Source of the DNA: a bacterium
GTDB taxonomy: Bacteria > Latescibacterota > UBA2968 > GCA-2709665
Assembly: GCA_027619145.1 (NCBI GenBank)
Contig: JAQCGA010000215.1
Coordinates: 1 to 6,911, forward strand
Length of the DNA: 6,911 bases
Reading direction: 5' to 3'
The notes under the pieces are model-generated. The model saw nothing but the letters and a program-made list of their open reading frames with translations, ran no database searches and was not told the origin of the DNA. Numbering within the stretch: position 1 is the stretch's first letter; each line of letters begins with the position of its first letter. Position numbers and translations under genes: made by a program. Shown here in pieces: positions 1 to 5,819 of this stretch.

Positions 1-1271
1 TGGCAGAGGCCGTTGAAGAGGTTGGTGGGTACGTTGAGGTGGGTGCGGGTTTTGTAGAAGGCGCGGACGAGTTCGGCTCGGGCAGGGCCGGTGTTGCCTG
101 TGGGGTTGCCGTTGGCGTCCAGGTGAAAATTTCGGTCGTATTCCCAGCCCTGGTGATGGTCGCCTTTGGGGTCCTGGAGGAAGGTGGAGAAGTTGAGGGC
201 CATGCAGAGGCGTTCTTCCAGAGGGTTGCGGAAGGGGTGGTCTTTGGGGAGGACGTTGTAGACGGAGGCGAGGCCGTTGGCGGTGATGGATTGGTAGCCA
301 ATGTGGAAGTTGTGACCGGGCCAGCCACCCCGAGGGAGCTGGGCGAAGAAGGTGCCGCCTTCGGCGCGGTGGACGGCTGCGTCCAGGTATTTTTGTTCGC
401 TGGAGAGCTCAAAGAGGAGGGCGAGGAACCAGAGGGCGAAGGCGTCGTAGTTGTTGTTGCCGGTGAAGGGGCAGGTGAGGGTCCAGTCTGCGGCTTTGCG
501 GACGGCGTCCAGGTATTTGTTCTCGCCGGTGATGCGGTAGCCTTCGGCTAAGGCCAGGCCTGCCCAGCCGGTGTCGTAGAAGGGGTCGCGCTGGTTGAAG
601 ACACCTTCGGGATAGCCGGGCCGCCACCAGCGGTACGCGCCGCTTTCTTCCTGCTGGGTGAGGAGGTATTCCAGGCCGGCGGTAGCGATGGTGAGGTATT
701 CGTCGTTGGCGAGGGTTTCGTGGGCGTAGAGGTAGCCCAGGATGAGGTTGCCCGGGGTTCGGTATTCGACCGGGGTGCCGTCTTCTTTTTGGCCCCAGCT
801 TCCATCCGGGTTGCGGCCGCGCTGGCAGGTTTCGTGGGCCGTGCGGAAGGTTTGTTCGAGGGTGGGACGGTCCATGGGTGCGAAGGTGTGGCGTGCGTCG
901 GTAATGCGGTCTCGGTGGGCGGCTGGAAAGCCGTCGGGCAGGCATTGGCCGGGCAGGACGAGGTCGAAGGATTCGGTGGCGATGACGCGGAGGTTTTGGG
1001 TTTCGGAGTGGATCTGGGCGGTGATGAGGTAGGTGCCGGGCGGGAAGTCGGATTCCAGGTCGCAGGTGAAGGGGAGGACGGTATGCTCGGCGTTGATGCT
1101 GCGGTCTTCGTCCCGAAGGGAGAGACGGGTGGCGCCTAAGGGATCGTTGATGAGGAAACGGATCTGGACGGTTTGCGGCTGGAAGCCGAGGGCGTGGAGG
1201 TGGATGGAGACGGGGGTTCCGGGGATGAAGCCGATGGATTTGTTGGGGATGTGGATGAGGAGGTTGGGCAT
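1..1271 (-). CDS. Alpha/alpha-toroid (six-hairpin glycosidase-like) protein, 3' end cut by window edge
   Basis: This frame is open from ATG 1271-1269 to the window edge: 423 codons with no stop. The C-terminus is outside the window. Residues 1-107 are beta-rich and Ig-like, with alternating hydrophobic residues and no signal peptide. Residues ~134 onward look like helical repeats of an (alpha/alpha)-toroid: NPDGSWG (154-160), TPGNLILGYLYAHETL (172-187), EYLTIATAGLEYLL (191-204), DTGWAGLALAEGYRITG (233-249), KYLDAVRKAADW (252-263) and KYLDAAVHRA (294-303). Many Trp, Tyr, Asp and His residues (RWWRPGYPEG, HHQGWEYDRNFH) are typical of a carbohydrate-binding groove. Such folds occur in six-hairpin glycosidases, polysaccharide lyases and uronyl epimerases; I cannot choose among them. 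Codons end mostly in C. A possible ribosome binding site AGGA lies 9 bases before the ATG, and a strong promoter lies about 60 bases upstream. The same stretch holds several long ORFs in other frames, which are shadows of this gene. Confidence 0.85.
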   Translation of the reverse strand, partial: MPNLLIHIPNKSIGFIPGTPVSIHLHALGFQPQTVQIRFLINDPLGATRLSLRDEDRSINAEHTVLPFTCDLESDFPPGTYLITAQIHSETQNLRVIATESFDLVLPGQCLPDGFPAAHRDRITDARHTFAPMDRPTLEQTFRTAHETCQRGRNPDGSWGQKEDGTPVEYRTPGNLILGYLYAHETLANDEYLTIATAGLEYLLTQQEESGAYRWWRPGYPEGVFNQRDPFYDTGWAGLALAEGYRITGENKYLDAVRKAADWTLTCPFTGNNNYDAFALWFLALLFELSSEQKYLDAAVHRAEGGTFFAQLPRGGWPGHNFHIGYQSITANGLASVYNVLPKDHPFRNPLEERLCMALNFSTFLQDPKGDHHQGWEYDRNFHLDANGNPTGNTGPARAELVRAFYKTRTHLNVPTNLFNGLC

Positions 1272-1327
1272 GGTAAGAGTCCTTTGTATGGGAGGGTGAG
1301 GAGAGCGCAGAGAGCAAGGCGGAGAAT

Positions 1328-1364
1328 ATTGACAATTATCGATTCTCAAGCGGCAATTGTCAAT
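1328..1364. promoter_or_regulatory. 10-bp inverted repeat over the promoter (possible operator)
   Basis: ATTGACAATT (1328-1337) and AATTGTCAAT (1355-1364) are perfect reverse complements separated by 17 bases. One arm contains the -35 box and the other overlaps the -10 box and the probable start site. A dimeric regulator bound here would block RNA polymerase. No cognate regulator can be identified from the window. Confidence 0.45.
1335..1363 (-). promoter_or_regulatory. Sigma70-type promoter for the glycosidase-like gene
   Basis: On the minus strand a perfect -35 box TTGACA (1358-1363) is followed by a 17-base spacer and the -10 box GATAAT (1335-1340). The predicted start is near 1328, giving a leader of about 57 bases before the ATG at 1271. 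This is the best promoter match in the left half of the window. The gene therefore probably has its own transcript, separate from the DGR upstream. Confidence 0.65.
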
Positions 1365-1458
1365 TGGAAAGAGCCGGATGTAGATCGTTATAGAGGTTTC
1401 CACAGCCGCCTTCGAACTCAAACGAGCCTACCGGCCGCGGTGGAAGATTTTCTGTTCG

Positions 1459-1473
1459 TCCGGCTATGCCGGA
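1459..1473. other. Small hairpin downstream of the TR
   Basis: TCCGGC (1459-1464) pairs with GCCGGA (1468-1473) around a 3-base loop. There is no T-run on either strand, so it is not an obvious intrinsic terminator. The surrounding stretch 1365-1508 holds no gene I can support. Confidence 0.3.
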
Positions 1474-1508
1474 GCGGGATGAAGGTCTGGACGGGGCCTG
1501 GTGCGCGG

Positions 1509-1532
1509 GAGGCCGGTCCGTAAACCGGCCTC
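1509..1532 (-). other. 9-bp stem-loop just downstream of the template repeat
   Basis: GAGGCCGGT (1509-1517) pairs perfectly with ACCGGCCTC (1524-1532) around a 6-base loop, starting 20 bases past the 3' end of the TR in the transcribed direction. There is no T-run after it, so it is not a classical terminator. It could protect or mark the 3' end of the TR RNA or take part in priming. That role is inferred from position only. Confidence 0.5.
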
Positions 1533-1551
1533 ATCGGGCGGAAACCCTGTG

Positions 1552-1675
1552 CTCAACAGGCGAAAACCGAGGTTGTTGTTGCGGTTGGACGGCGAGTTGT
1601 TGTTGCGATTCGCCGACCGCGTGTTCTGGGCGTTGTTGTTGAAGTTGCCGCCCCGTTTGACGCGGTTCGAGCCTG
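1552..1675 (-). repeat. DGR template repeat (TR)
   Basis: This 124-bp segment aligns without gaps to 3506-3629 at the end of the VP gene (constant offset 1954). There are 19 mismatches, every one at an A of the minus (sense) strand, out of 35 such adenines. Read in the VP frame, the TR would encode Asn (AAC or AAT) at most of the positions that differ in the protein, including three AAC-AAC-AAC runs. That is the usual design of a DGR template, because AAC can mutate to many codons but not to a stop. The last 22 bases of the sense strand (1552-1573) are identical to the VR and are the likely IMH-type homing region. The TR begins 8 bases after the RT stop codon, so it is probably the 3' part of the RT transcript. 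It is not itself translated. Confidence 0.96.
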
Positions 1676-1683
1676 GTGCGGCC

Positions 1684-2781
1684 TCACCCCAAAATGTATG
1701 AAGATCGAAGAAAATCCCTCCTCAGATGCCGGGTGTCCGCGTGTTGGATATGTCCCAGCAAGCTTTGTGCGGATTGCACGAAAGCCCGTTCGTCGATCTC
1801 TCCTTCCAGGTATGCTTTCTCCCGGCTCCGTAGCTTCTTTTTGAACCGCGTCCAGCCGGACGGTTGGAGACGAATCAAGCCCGGAAAAATCCGGACGCCC
1901 AGAAACGGAATCCCCTGTGTAATCGGAGCGAGGATCGTGGCCCGTCCCTTGAGGCCGAGCAGCAATTTGTCCTGAAGAAATCCCCGGATCTCTGCCAGGT
2001 GCCGGTGTAATGCGGCTTTGTCATTGCCAAAGATCAACATATCGTCCATATACCGAATGTAAGGGCCGACACCCATCGCATCCTTCACCAGGTGGTCCAG
2101 ATAGCCCAGGTAGAAATTGGCGAAGTACTGGCTGGTCAGGTTTCCGATAGGAAGCCCCTTTCCGGGCGCTCCGTCGGGAATAGGATGGTCGATAATTCGG
2201 TCCAGCAGGTCAAGCAGCTTTCGGTCTTTGATTTTTCGCGCCAGCAACTCCTTGAGCTTCTGGTGGTCCACGCGCTCGAAGAATTTCTCTACATCAATCT
2301 TCAGAAAGTACCGGTTCTTTCGACTCAATGCCTGTGCCCGCCGGATGGCCCGGTGTGTGCCTTTATCCTTCCTGCAGGCATAGGTGTCGTAGATTGAAAA
2401 TGCCTCGAAAAATGGACCCAGCACATTGCAGATCGCGTGGTGGACCACCCGGTCCCGGATATCGGCTGCGCAGATTTTCCGGGGTTTCGGCTCGTACACC
2501 ATAAAAGTCCTGTACGGTCGCGGGATGTACGTGTCCCGGAGCAGATCCTCCTCAAGGCCCAGGAGTTCAGTTTCCATTTGGAAGTAAAACTCCGCCACTG
2601 CTGGCCGGTCTTTCTTGCCCCGCAGCGCTTTCTTGGCAGCCAGGAGCAGGTTGTCGATCCGGTTGGAAAAGGTAAACCGCACCCGTTTGGGGAATTTCTC
2701 CGTAGCAGGCAACAGCCACCGGAGAAACTCGGTCCACTTGACGAAGACCGGCAAATCCTCATTTTTCGGATGGCTGCTCAT
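1684..2781 (-). CDS. DGR-type reverse transcriptase
   Basis: A 365-residue RNA-directed DNA polymerase, a usual length for DGR RTs, with only fingers, palm and thumb and no maturase or endonuclease domain. Visible motifs: RDRVVHHAI (109-117), motif A KIDVEKFFERVD with catalytic Asp163 (161-172), GLPIGNLTSQYFANFYL (209-225), the YMDD box (244-247) with catalytic Asp246 and Asp247, and FLGVRIF (293-299). IGNLTSQ stands where most retroviral, group II intron and retron enzymes have a QGxxxSP-like sequence; this replacement is a known DGR hallmark. I place the start at ATG 2781-2779 because GGAGG lies 5 bases before it. An in-frame upstream ATG at 2853 lies inside the HRDC gene and lacks this support. 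The gene overlaps the HRDC gene by 23 bases, implying translational coupling. Its product should copy the TR RNA with errors at adenines for transfer into the VR. Confidence 0.96.
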   Translation of the reverse strand: MSSHPKNEDLPVFVKWTEFLRWLLPATEKFPKRVRFTFSNRIDNLLLAAKKALRGKKDRPAVAEFYFQMETELLGLEEDLLRDTYIPRPYRTFMVYEPKPRKICAADIRDRVVHHAICNVLGPFFEAFSIYDTYACRKDKGTHRAIRRAQALSRKNRYFLKIDVEKFFERVDHQKLKELLARKIKDRKLLDLLDRIIDHPIPDGAPGKGLPIGNLTSQYFANFYLGYLDHLVKDAMGVGPYIRYMDDMLIFGNDKAALHRHLAEIRGFLQDKLLLGLKGRATILAPITQGIPFLGVRIFPGLIRLQPSGWTRFKKKLRSREKAYLEGEIDERAFVQSAQSLLGHIQHADTRHLRRDFLRSSYILG

Positions 2782-3288
2782 CTGGGCCTCCCGCTGTATC
2801 TTCTGCCTCCGACTGTGCCTCCTGCCCGACGAGTTCCAGAATTGCAGCTCCATAGCGCTCGAGTTTGGCCTTTCCCAGGCCTTCCACCGTTGCCAGTTTG
2901 TTCAAACTCTGCGGCCGTTTATGCGCGATTTCAGCGAGTTGCCTGTTTGTGCAAATCACATAGGGTGGAATGCCCTCTTCTTTCGCCTGTCCATTGCGCC
3001 AGTCCCGCAGCGCGTTGAACAGCGGCCAGTCCTGTTCTTCCAGCATCTGTCGCCATTCCTCCCGCCGTTCCTTTTCCTGCTGACGACGGGGAGAAGCCGG
3101 CACTTCCGCTTCCGGCCGCAGCATGTTATACGTAACCACCATGGCCATGTAGGGAAACTCGTCCTTGACGAAAAAGTGGTCCCGAACAGACAACACCTCC
3201 TTGTCCTTCACAAAATCCCGCAGGGCCGTATCGTCAAACGCGCCCCGAGAGCGGAACTGAAGCCCAATGTAAAAACCCGCACAAGCAC
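2759..3288 (-). CDS. HRDC-domain DGR accessory protein, with apparent -1 frameshift near the N-terminus
   Basis: HRDC (helicase and RNase D C-terminal) domains bind nucleic acid, and small HRDC proteins are known accessory genes beside some DGR RTs, where others carry avd. The clear ORF starts at GTG 3211 and gives 150 residues, with the HRDC domain at about 57-130 (VICTNRQLAEIAHKRP, LATVEGLGKAKLERYG) and a charged linker before it. The coding signal continues upstream: the same frame reads GAFDDTALRDF just before it, while a second frame starting at GTG 3288 with GGAGG 8 bases upstream reads MLVRVFTLGFSSALG. The two join at a GGGG run (3243-3246) if one more G is present or the ribosome slips by -1, giving about 176 residues. 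In the zero frame translation ends at TGA 3210-3208, after 26 codons. The gene may therefore be a pseudogene, carry an assembly error, or be recoded. It overlaps the RT start by 23 bases. Confidence 0.82.
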
Positions 3289-3389
3289 CGGTCTTCCCTC
3301 CCGACGATATGTCCGGACTCCCCGCCGAAATCGACCCGCTTACGCGGGAATGTGAAAACCATTCCCACCCCCAAGGCTTCCACTCCGCA

Positions 3390-3417
3390 GGGCAGGACGG
3401 CTACCGCACGCCTGCCC
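3390..3417. other. Hairpin in the VP-HRDC gap
   Basis: GGGCAGG (3390-3396) pairs with CCTGCCC (3411-3417), with a possible inner CGG/CCG pair (3398-3400 with 3404-3406). No T-run follows on the minus strand, so it is not a standard terminator. It starts about 90 bases downstream of the VR. Confidence 0.35.
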
Positions 3418-3425
3418 ATGCTTCG

Positions 3426-3464
3426 TTTCAGCCTTTCCTGAAAACCTGAAAAACTGAATCTGAA
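3426..3464 (-). repeat. Short CTGAA repeat cluster downstream of the VR
   Basis: On the plus strand CTGAA occurs at 3438, 3446, 3454 and 3460 (spacing 8, 8, 6), which is TTCAG on the sense strand. The first copy also pairs with TTTCAG (3426-3431) to form a 6-bp stem with a 6-base loop (3426-3443). The cluster lies 40-80 bases past the VP gene's VR. It may be a weak transcription-ending or homing-related structure, or chance; the sequence does not decide. Confidence 0.35.
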
Positions 3465-3492
3465 AAAGGTAATAGCGTAAAAGTGTAGAGTG

Positions 3493-4668
3493 TTATTTGG
3501 CCCGCCTCAACAGGCGAAAACCGAGGTCGTTGTGGCGGTAGGACGGCGAGAAGTTGCTGCGATCCGCCGACCGCGTGAGCCGGGCGTCGTAGTCGAAGGA
3601 GCCGCCCCGCCAGACGCGGATCGAGCCTGATACAGGCCCCATGGGATCCACCTGCGCACTGCTTGAATACGATCCATACCAGTCCTGTACCCACTCCCAC
3701 ACATTCCCGTGCATGTCATACAACCCCCACGGGTTCGCCTTCTTCGTCCCTACCTGATGCGCATACTTCTCACCAATAGCCCAGGCGTTGTCATCATACC
3801 ACGCATAGTCCTTCAACTGATTCTCATTATCTCCGAATGACCAACGCGTCGTTATTCCCGCACGGCAGGCGTATTCCCACTCCGCCTCGCTCGGCAGCCG
3901 GTACAGGGAGTCTCCTGTGGCCACGTTCAGCCTGTGGACAAATTCCTGTGCGTCGTTCCAGGACACGTACACCGCCGGGTTGTCAGGTTTCTCCTGCACA
4001 TAGCTTCCTCCGCTCCACGGCGTCGTCCCCATCACCGCCTCCCACTGTCCCTGTGTCACCTCGTATTTCCCCAGGTGAAACCCCTGGCTGATCGTCACCT
4101 CATGCTGCGGACCTTCATCACTGCCGTGACCCGGCTCCGAACCCGGCGAACCCATCGTAAATGTCCCCGGCGCAATATACACGAAGTCCATTGTCGTGCT
4201 GCCGGTGAGCGTGACGGTTGTTGTTTCGCCGGCGTTGCCGGAGGGGGTGTACAGGTCCAGTACGCCGCCGGATTGGGTAATGTCATACGTCACTTCTTTC
4301 GGCGCGGCGACCAGGTCGTAGAAGAACGGCACCTTGTTCGCTGCGCCGAGCACTTTGAGGGGAAGCGCTACATTTTTAAGCAAGGGCAGCAGCTTGCTGG
4401 TGTATTGTGAGATATTCTCCGGTATGGTGGACGATTGCCACAGCCAGAGAGCGATGTTATCGACATTATCAAGCGTCAGATCGATGATCTCGGTGATCAG
4501 GGTTTTTACATCTCCCTCGCTGATCGCCAGGCCGATGTTGCTGATATCGGTCGCATTGAGGTCGAGCTGTAAATTGCCCAGGTTGGTCACCAGTCCTCCA
4601 ATACCGGTAATGGGCATCGACAACACGACATCCAGGGTATTGAAAATCATCTGGGCGAAATTCAGCAC
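3493..4668 (-). CDS. DGR variable protein, C-terminal part: FGE-sulfatase (CLec-fold) domain carrying the VR
   Basis: A 391-residue ORF from GTG 4668. Residues ~160-389 form an FGE-sulfatase (SUMF1-type) domain of the C-type-lectin fold: MDFVYIAPGTFTMGSPGSE, LGKYEVTQGQWEAVMG, NPAVYVSWNDAQEF, YRLPSEAEWEYACRAG, NPWGLYDMHGNVWEWVQDW, WRGGSF and LGFRLLRR. The VR covers residues 347-388. Compared with the TR the changed residues are 350, 353, 357, 359-361, 363, 364, 369, 371, 373, 377, 379 and 381; Asn372 and Asn380 remain as in the template. The two active-site cysteines that follow GGS in true formylglycine-generating enzymes are absent, so ligand binding rather than catalysis is expected. Residues 1-158 have no signal peptide. 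The frame is the same as the upstream ORF, with only TAG-GCA-ACG between them, and the GTG has no good ribosome binding site. It is therefore most likely the second half of one secreted protein interrupted by an amber codon. A separately translated, coupled gene is the alternative. Confidence 0.93.
   Translation of the reverse strand: MLNFAQMIFNTLDVVLSMPITGIGGLVTNLGNLQLDLNATDISNIGLAISEGDVKTLITEIIDLTLDNVDNIALWLWQSSTIPENISQYTSKLLPLLKNVALPLKVLGAANKVPFFYDLVAAPKEVTYDITQSGGVLDLYTPSGNAGETTTVTLTGSTTMDFVYIAPGTFTMGSPGSEPGHGSDEGPQHEVTISQGFHLGKYEVTQGQWEAVMGTTPWSGGSYVQEKPDNPAVYVSWNDAQEFVHRLNVATGDSLYRLPSEAEWEYACRAGITTRWSFGDNENQLKDYAWYDDNAWAIGEKYAHQVGTKKANPWGLYDMHGNVWEWVQDWYGSYSSSAQVDPMGPVSGSIRVWRGGSFDYDARLTRSADRSNFSPSYRHNDLGFRLLRRAK
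3506..3629 (-). repeat. DGR variable repeat (VR)
   Basis: The 124-bp counterpart of the TR, ending 13 bases before the end of the VP stop codon. Substitutions relative to TR on the sense strand: 8 A to G, 8 A to T, 3 A to C, none at C, G or T. Fourteen codons change, including AAA to TGG (Lys to Trp, all three adenines) and AAC to CTC, TCC and TTC (two each). All are sense changes. The 22 bases at the low-coordinate end (3506-3527) match the TR exactly. Beyond 3629 the differences are no longer adenine-specific (three TR G to VR A on the plus strand), which marks the boundary. Confidence 0.96.
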
Positions 4669-4674
4669 CGTTGC

Positions 4675-5754
4675 CTATCCCACCGGATCGCTCAAATCCG
4701 TAATCCGCGAGAACGGATAAGCCTCTCCCTTGGTCATCAAAATCGTGTAATCTCCATCTGCAACTTCAAGCGAGTCCAGGGATTCGTCATAGAATTTGAT
4801 AGGCGGCCAGCGCCATTCAAAAAAAGCGCTTCGGGTCATCAACAGTTTCGTCGCCAAATACGAACTGCCGCCCAGGCTTGAGATGCCCGTTCCGTAGTAG
4901 ATGTAATTGGGGTTCACGAAAACCAGGTAATTCCCGCTTCCATCCGCAAGCCACGGGTCGTCTGAATCGTCGGTTCTTACGTCCTTACCCGCTGGAGCGC
5001 CGGCGTCTAAAACATCCACCAGAATCCCCGTGGCCGTTTCATACATCGTTTCAGTCCCAGTGCCATTCAAGACCTCATCGGGGTTGGATTTCAAGCGGGA
5101 CTCTATCTGTGATACCAGCCCTGAGAAATCTGCATGCTCCGTCACTTTCTGCACAATCTGTGCGCGCTGCTCCGAGGAGCTGCCTGCCAGCAGCGGGTTC
5201 ATCATGACCAGCGAAATGGCTGTTGTGGTCGTATTCACTTCCACAGTATTGCCCACAGCCAGTTTTGAGAGTATGCCAGACGCGGGTTTGCCCGCAACAG
5301 CACCTGCAGGCATCACATAACTCAGCAAGACAGGGTTCCCCCGGGCATTCTCAACCAGAAGCACCTGCGGCTTCGATACCGTAGTTGTTGGGGTCCGGCC
5401 ACTTCCAGACGCATCTGGAGATATGGATGTAACCGGGGTTACAATCTTCAGGTCTTCTACTTTCAATGTGCTTCCTGTTGGCAACGATACCTGCGACTGA
5501 ATTTCTTCCTGCCCCACCTTTTGTCCGTAAACTCTCGCGAAGGCCAGGAAGTCGCTCAGGTTGACGGTTCCGTCTCCGGTCAGATCGTATCTGGCCTGGG
5601 TGGTATTGTATGCCTGTGCGAAGAGGATGAAGTCGGCCAGGTCCACGGTGCCGTTGCCGTTGAAGTCGGCGTCTGCGGCGGTCTGGGCTCTCGGCATGCC
5701 CGGGGTCAGGAAGACCGTCAGAAGCATCGACAGCAGAAGTACGCGCATTTTCAT
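4675..5754 (-). CDS. Secreted protein with dockerin-like EF-hand repeats; N-terminal part of the DGR variable protein, ended by an amber codon
   Basis: A 359-residue ORF. I choose ATG 5754 over the in-frame ATG at 5814 because GGAGG lies 8 bases before it, a Sec signal peptide begins there (MKMRVLLLSMLLTVFLTPG, cleavage near residue 23), and the terminator lies between the two ATGs. Two calcium-binding loops of dockerin type follow: DFNGNGTVDLAD (30-41) and DLTGDGTVNLSD (57-68), each followed by a helix-like stretch ending AYN or VYG. Residues ~85-359 are a Thr/Ser-rich extracellular region I do not recognise. The ORF ends at TAG (4677-4675). The next ORF is in the same frame and reads on after two codons, so the two together make a 753-residue protein: signal peptide, dockerin-like module, unknown region, FGE/CLec display domain. 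Dockerin-like loops often anchor or dock secreted proteins, which suggests how the variable domain is held outside the cell; this is inferred. Confidence 0.85.
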   Translation of the reverse strand: MKMRVLLLSMLLTVFLTPGMPRAQTAADADFNGNGTVDLADFILFAQAYNTTQARYDLTGDGTVNLSDFLAFARVYGQKVGQEEIQSQVSLPTGSTLKVEDLKIVTPVTSISPDASGSGRTPTTTVSKPQVLLVENARGNPVLLSYVMPAGAVAGKPASGILSKLAVGNTVEVNTTTTAISLVMMNPLLAGSSSEQRAQIVQKVTEHADFSGLVSQIESRLKSNPDEVLNGTGTETMYETATGILVDVLDAGAPAGKDVRTDDSDDPWLADGSGNYLVFVNPNYIYYGTGISSLGGSSYLATKLLMTRSAFFEWRWPPIKFYDESLDSLEVADGDYTILMTKGEAYPFSRITDLSDPVG

Positions 5755-5777
5755 CGTTGTCCCCTCCCGTACAAACA

Positions 5778-5806
5778 AAAAGCCGCACCTGCAACGTGCG
5801 GCTTTT
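5778..5806 (-). terminator. Intrinsic terminator or attenuator in the VP leader
   Basis: An 11-bp perfect stem (5778-5788 with 5796-5806; core GCCGCAC/GTGCGGC) with a 7-base loop. On the minus strand it is followed by TTTTTGTTTGT, a good U-tract. It stops transcripts from the upstream two-gene unit. It also lies only 24 bases before the VP start codon, so any transcript entering the VP gene from upstream must pass it. The VP ribosome binding site begins right after the T-tract, which would fit attenuation. On the plus strand the T-run is only four bases. Confidence 0.75.
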
Positions 5807-5819
5807 GCCGTCATAAATG

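Larger units (their letters stand above)
3289..3492 (-). other. Non-coding gap between the VP and HRDC genes
   Basis: About 200 bases without a supportable gene. It holds short structured elements: the CTGAA repeat cluster (3426-3464), a 7-bp stem (3390-3417) and a small stem CCCGC/GCGGG with a TTAC loop (3335-3348). It ends in the ribosome binding site GGAGG (3297-3301) of the HRDC gene. I found no convincing -35/-10 pair, so HRDC and RT may be transcribed by readthrough from the VP gene. Confidence 0.5.
1509..5754 (-). mobile_element. Diversity-generating retroelement (VP, HRDC, RT, TR)
   Basis: All the parts of a DGR are together on one strand: a secreted variable protein (split ORFs), a VR at its C-terminus, an HRDC accessory gene, a DGR-class RT and a TR downstream of the RT. 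DGRs do not move as transposons; they rewrite the VR through mutagenic retrohoming. No integrase, phage structural gene or flanking transposon is visible, so this looks like a chromosomal, cellular-target DGR, although the window is too small to exclude a prophage or plasmid. Two lesions (amber codon 4675-4677 and HRDC frameshift 3243-3246) leave its activity uncertain. Confidence 0.93.

Noticed and set aside
39..1299. Long open frames on the plus strand and one more on the minus strand (409-1335) across the left end
   Set aside because: They are Gly/Val- or Pro/Arg-rich shadow translations of the GC-rich gene 1-1271, whose own frame has coherent domain-like sequence, a start signal and C-ending codons.
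1684..2781. RT as a group II intron maturase or retron RT
   Set aside because: There is no maturase X or endonuclease domain and no intron domain V-like sequence. The motif-B region reads IGNLTSQ, and a matching TR/VR pair is present, so the DGR assignment is decisive.
2092..3355. Plus-strand ORFs opposite the RT and HRDC genes
   Set aside because: They lie antisense to strongly motif-supported genes and show no recognisable protein features or start signals.
3234..3419. 61-residue minus-strand ORF in the VP-HRDC gap
   Set aside because: It overlaps the supported N-terminal extension of the HRDC gene, lacks a ribosome binding site and has no protein-like pattern; the stretch looks like structured non-coding DNA.
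1552..3629. TR and VR as an ordinary drifted gene-fragment duplication
   Set aside because: Drift would not place all 19 differences on one template base while leaving C, G and T positions untouched.
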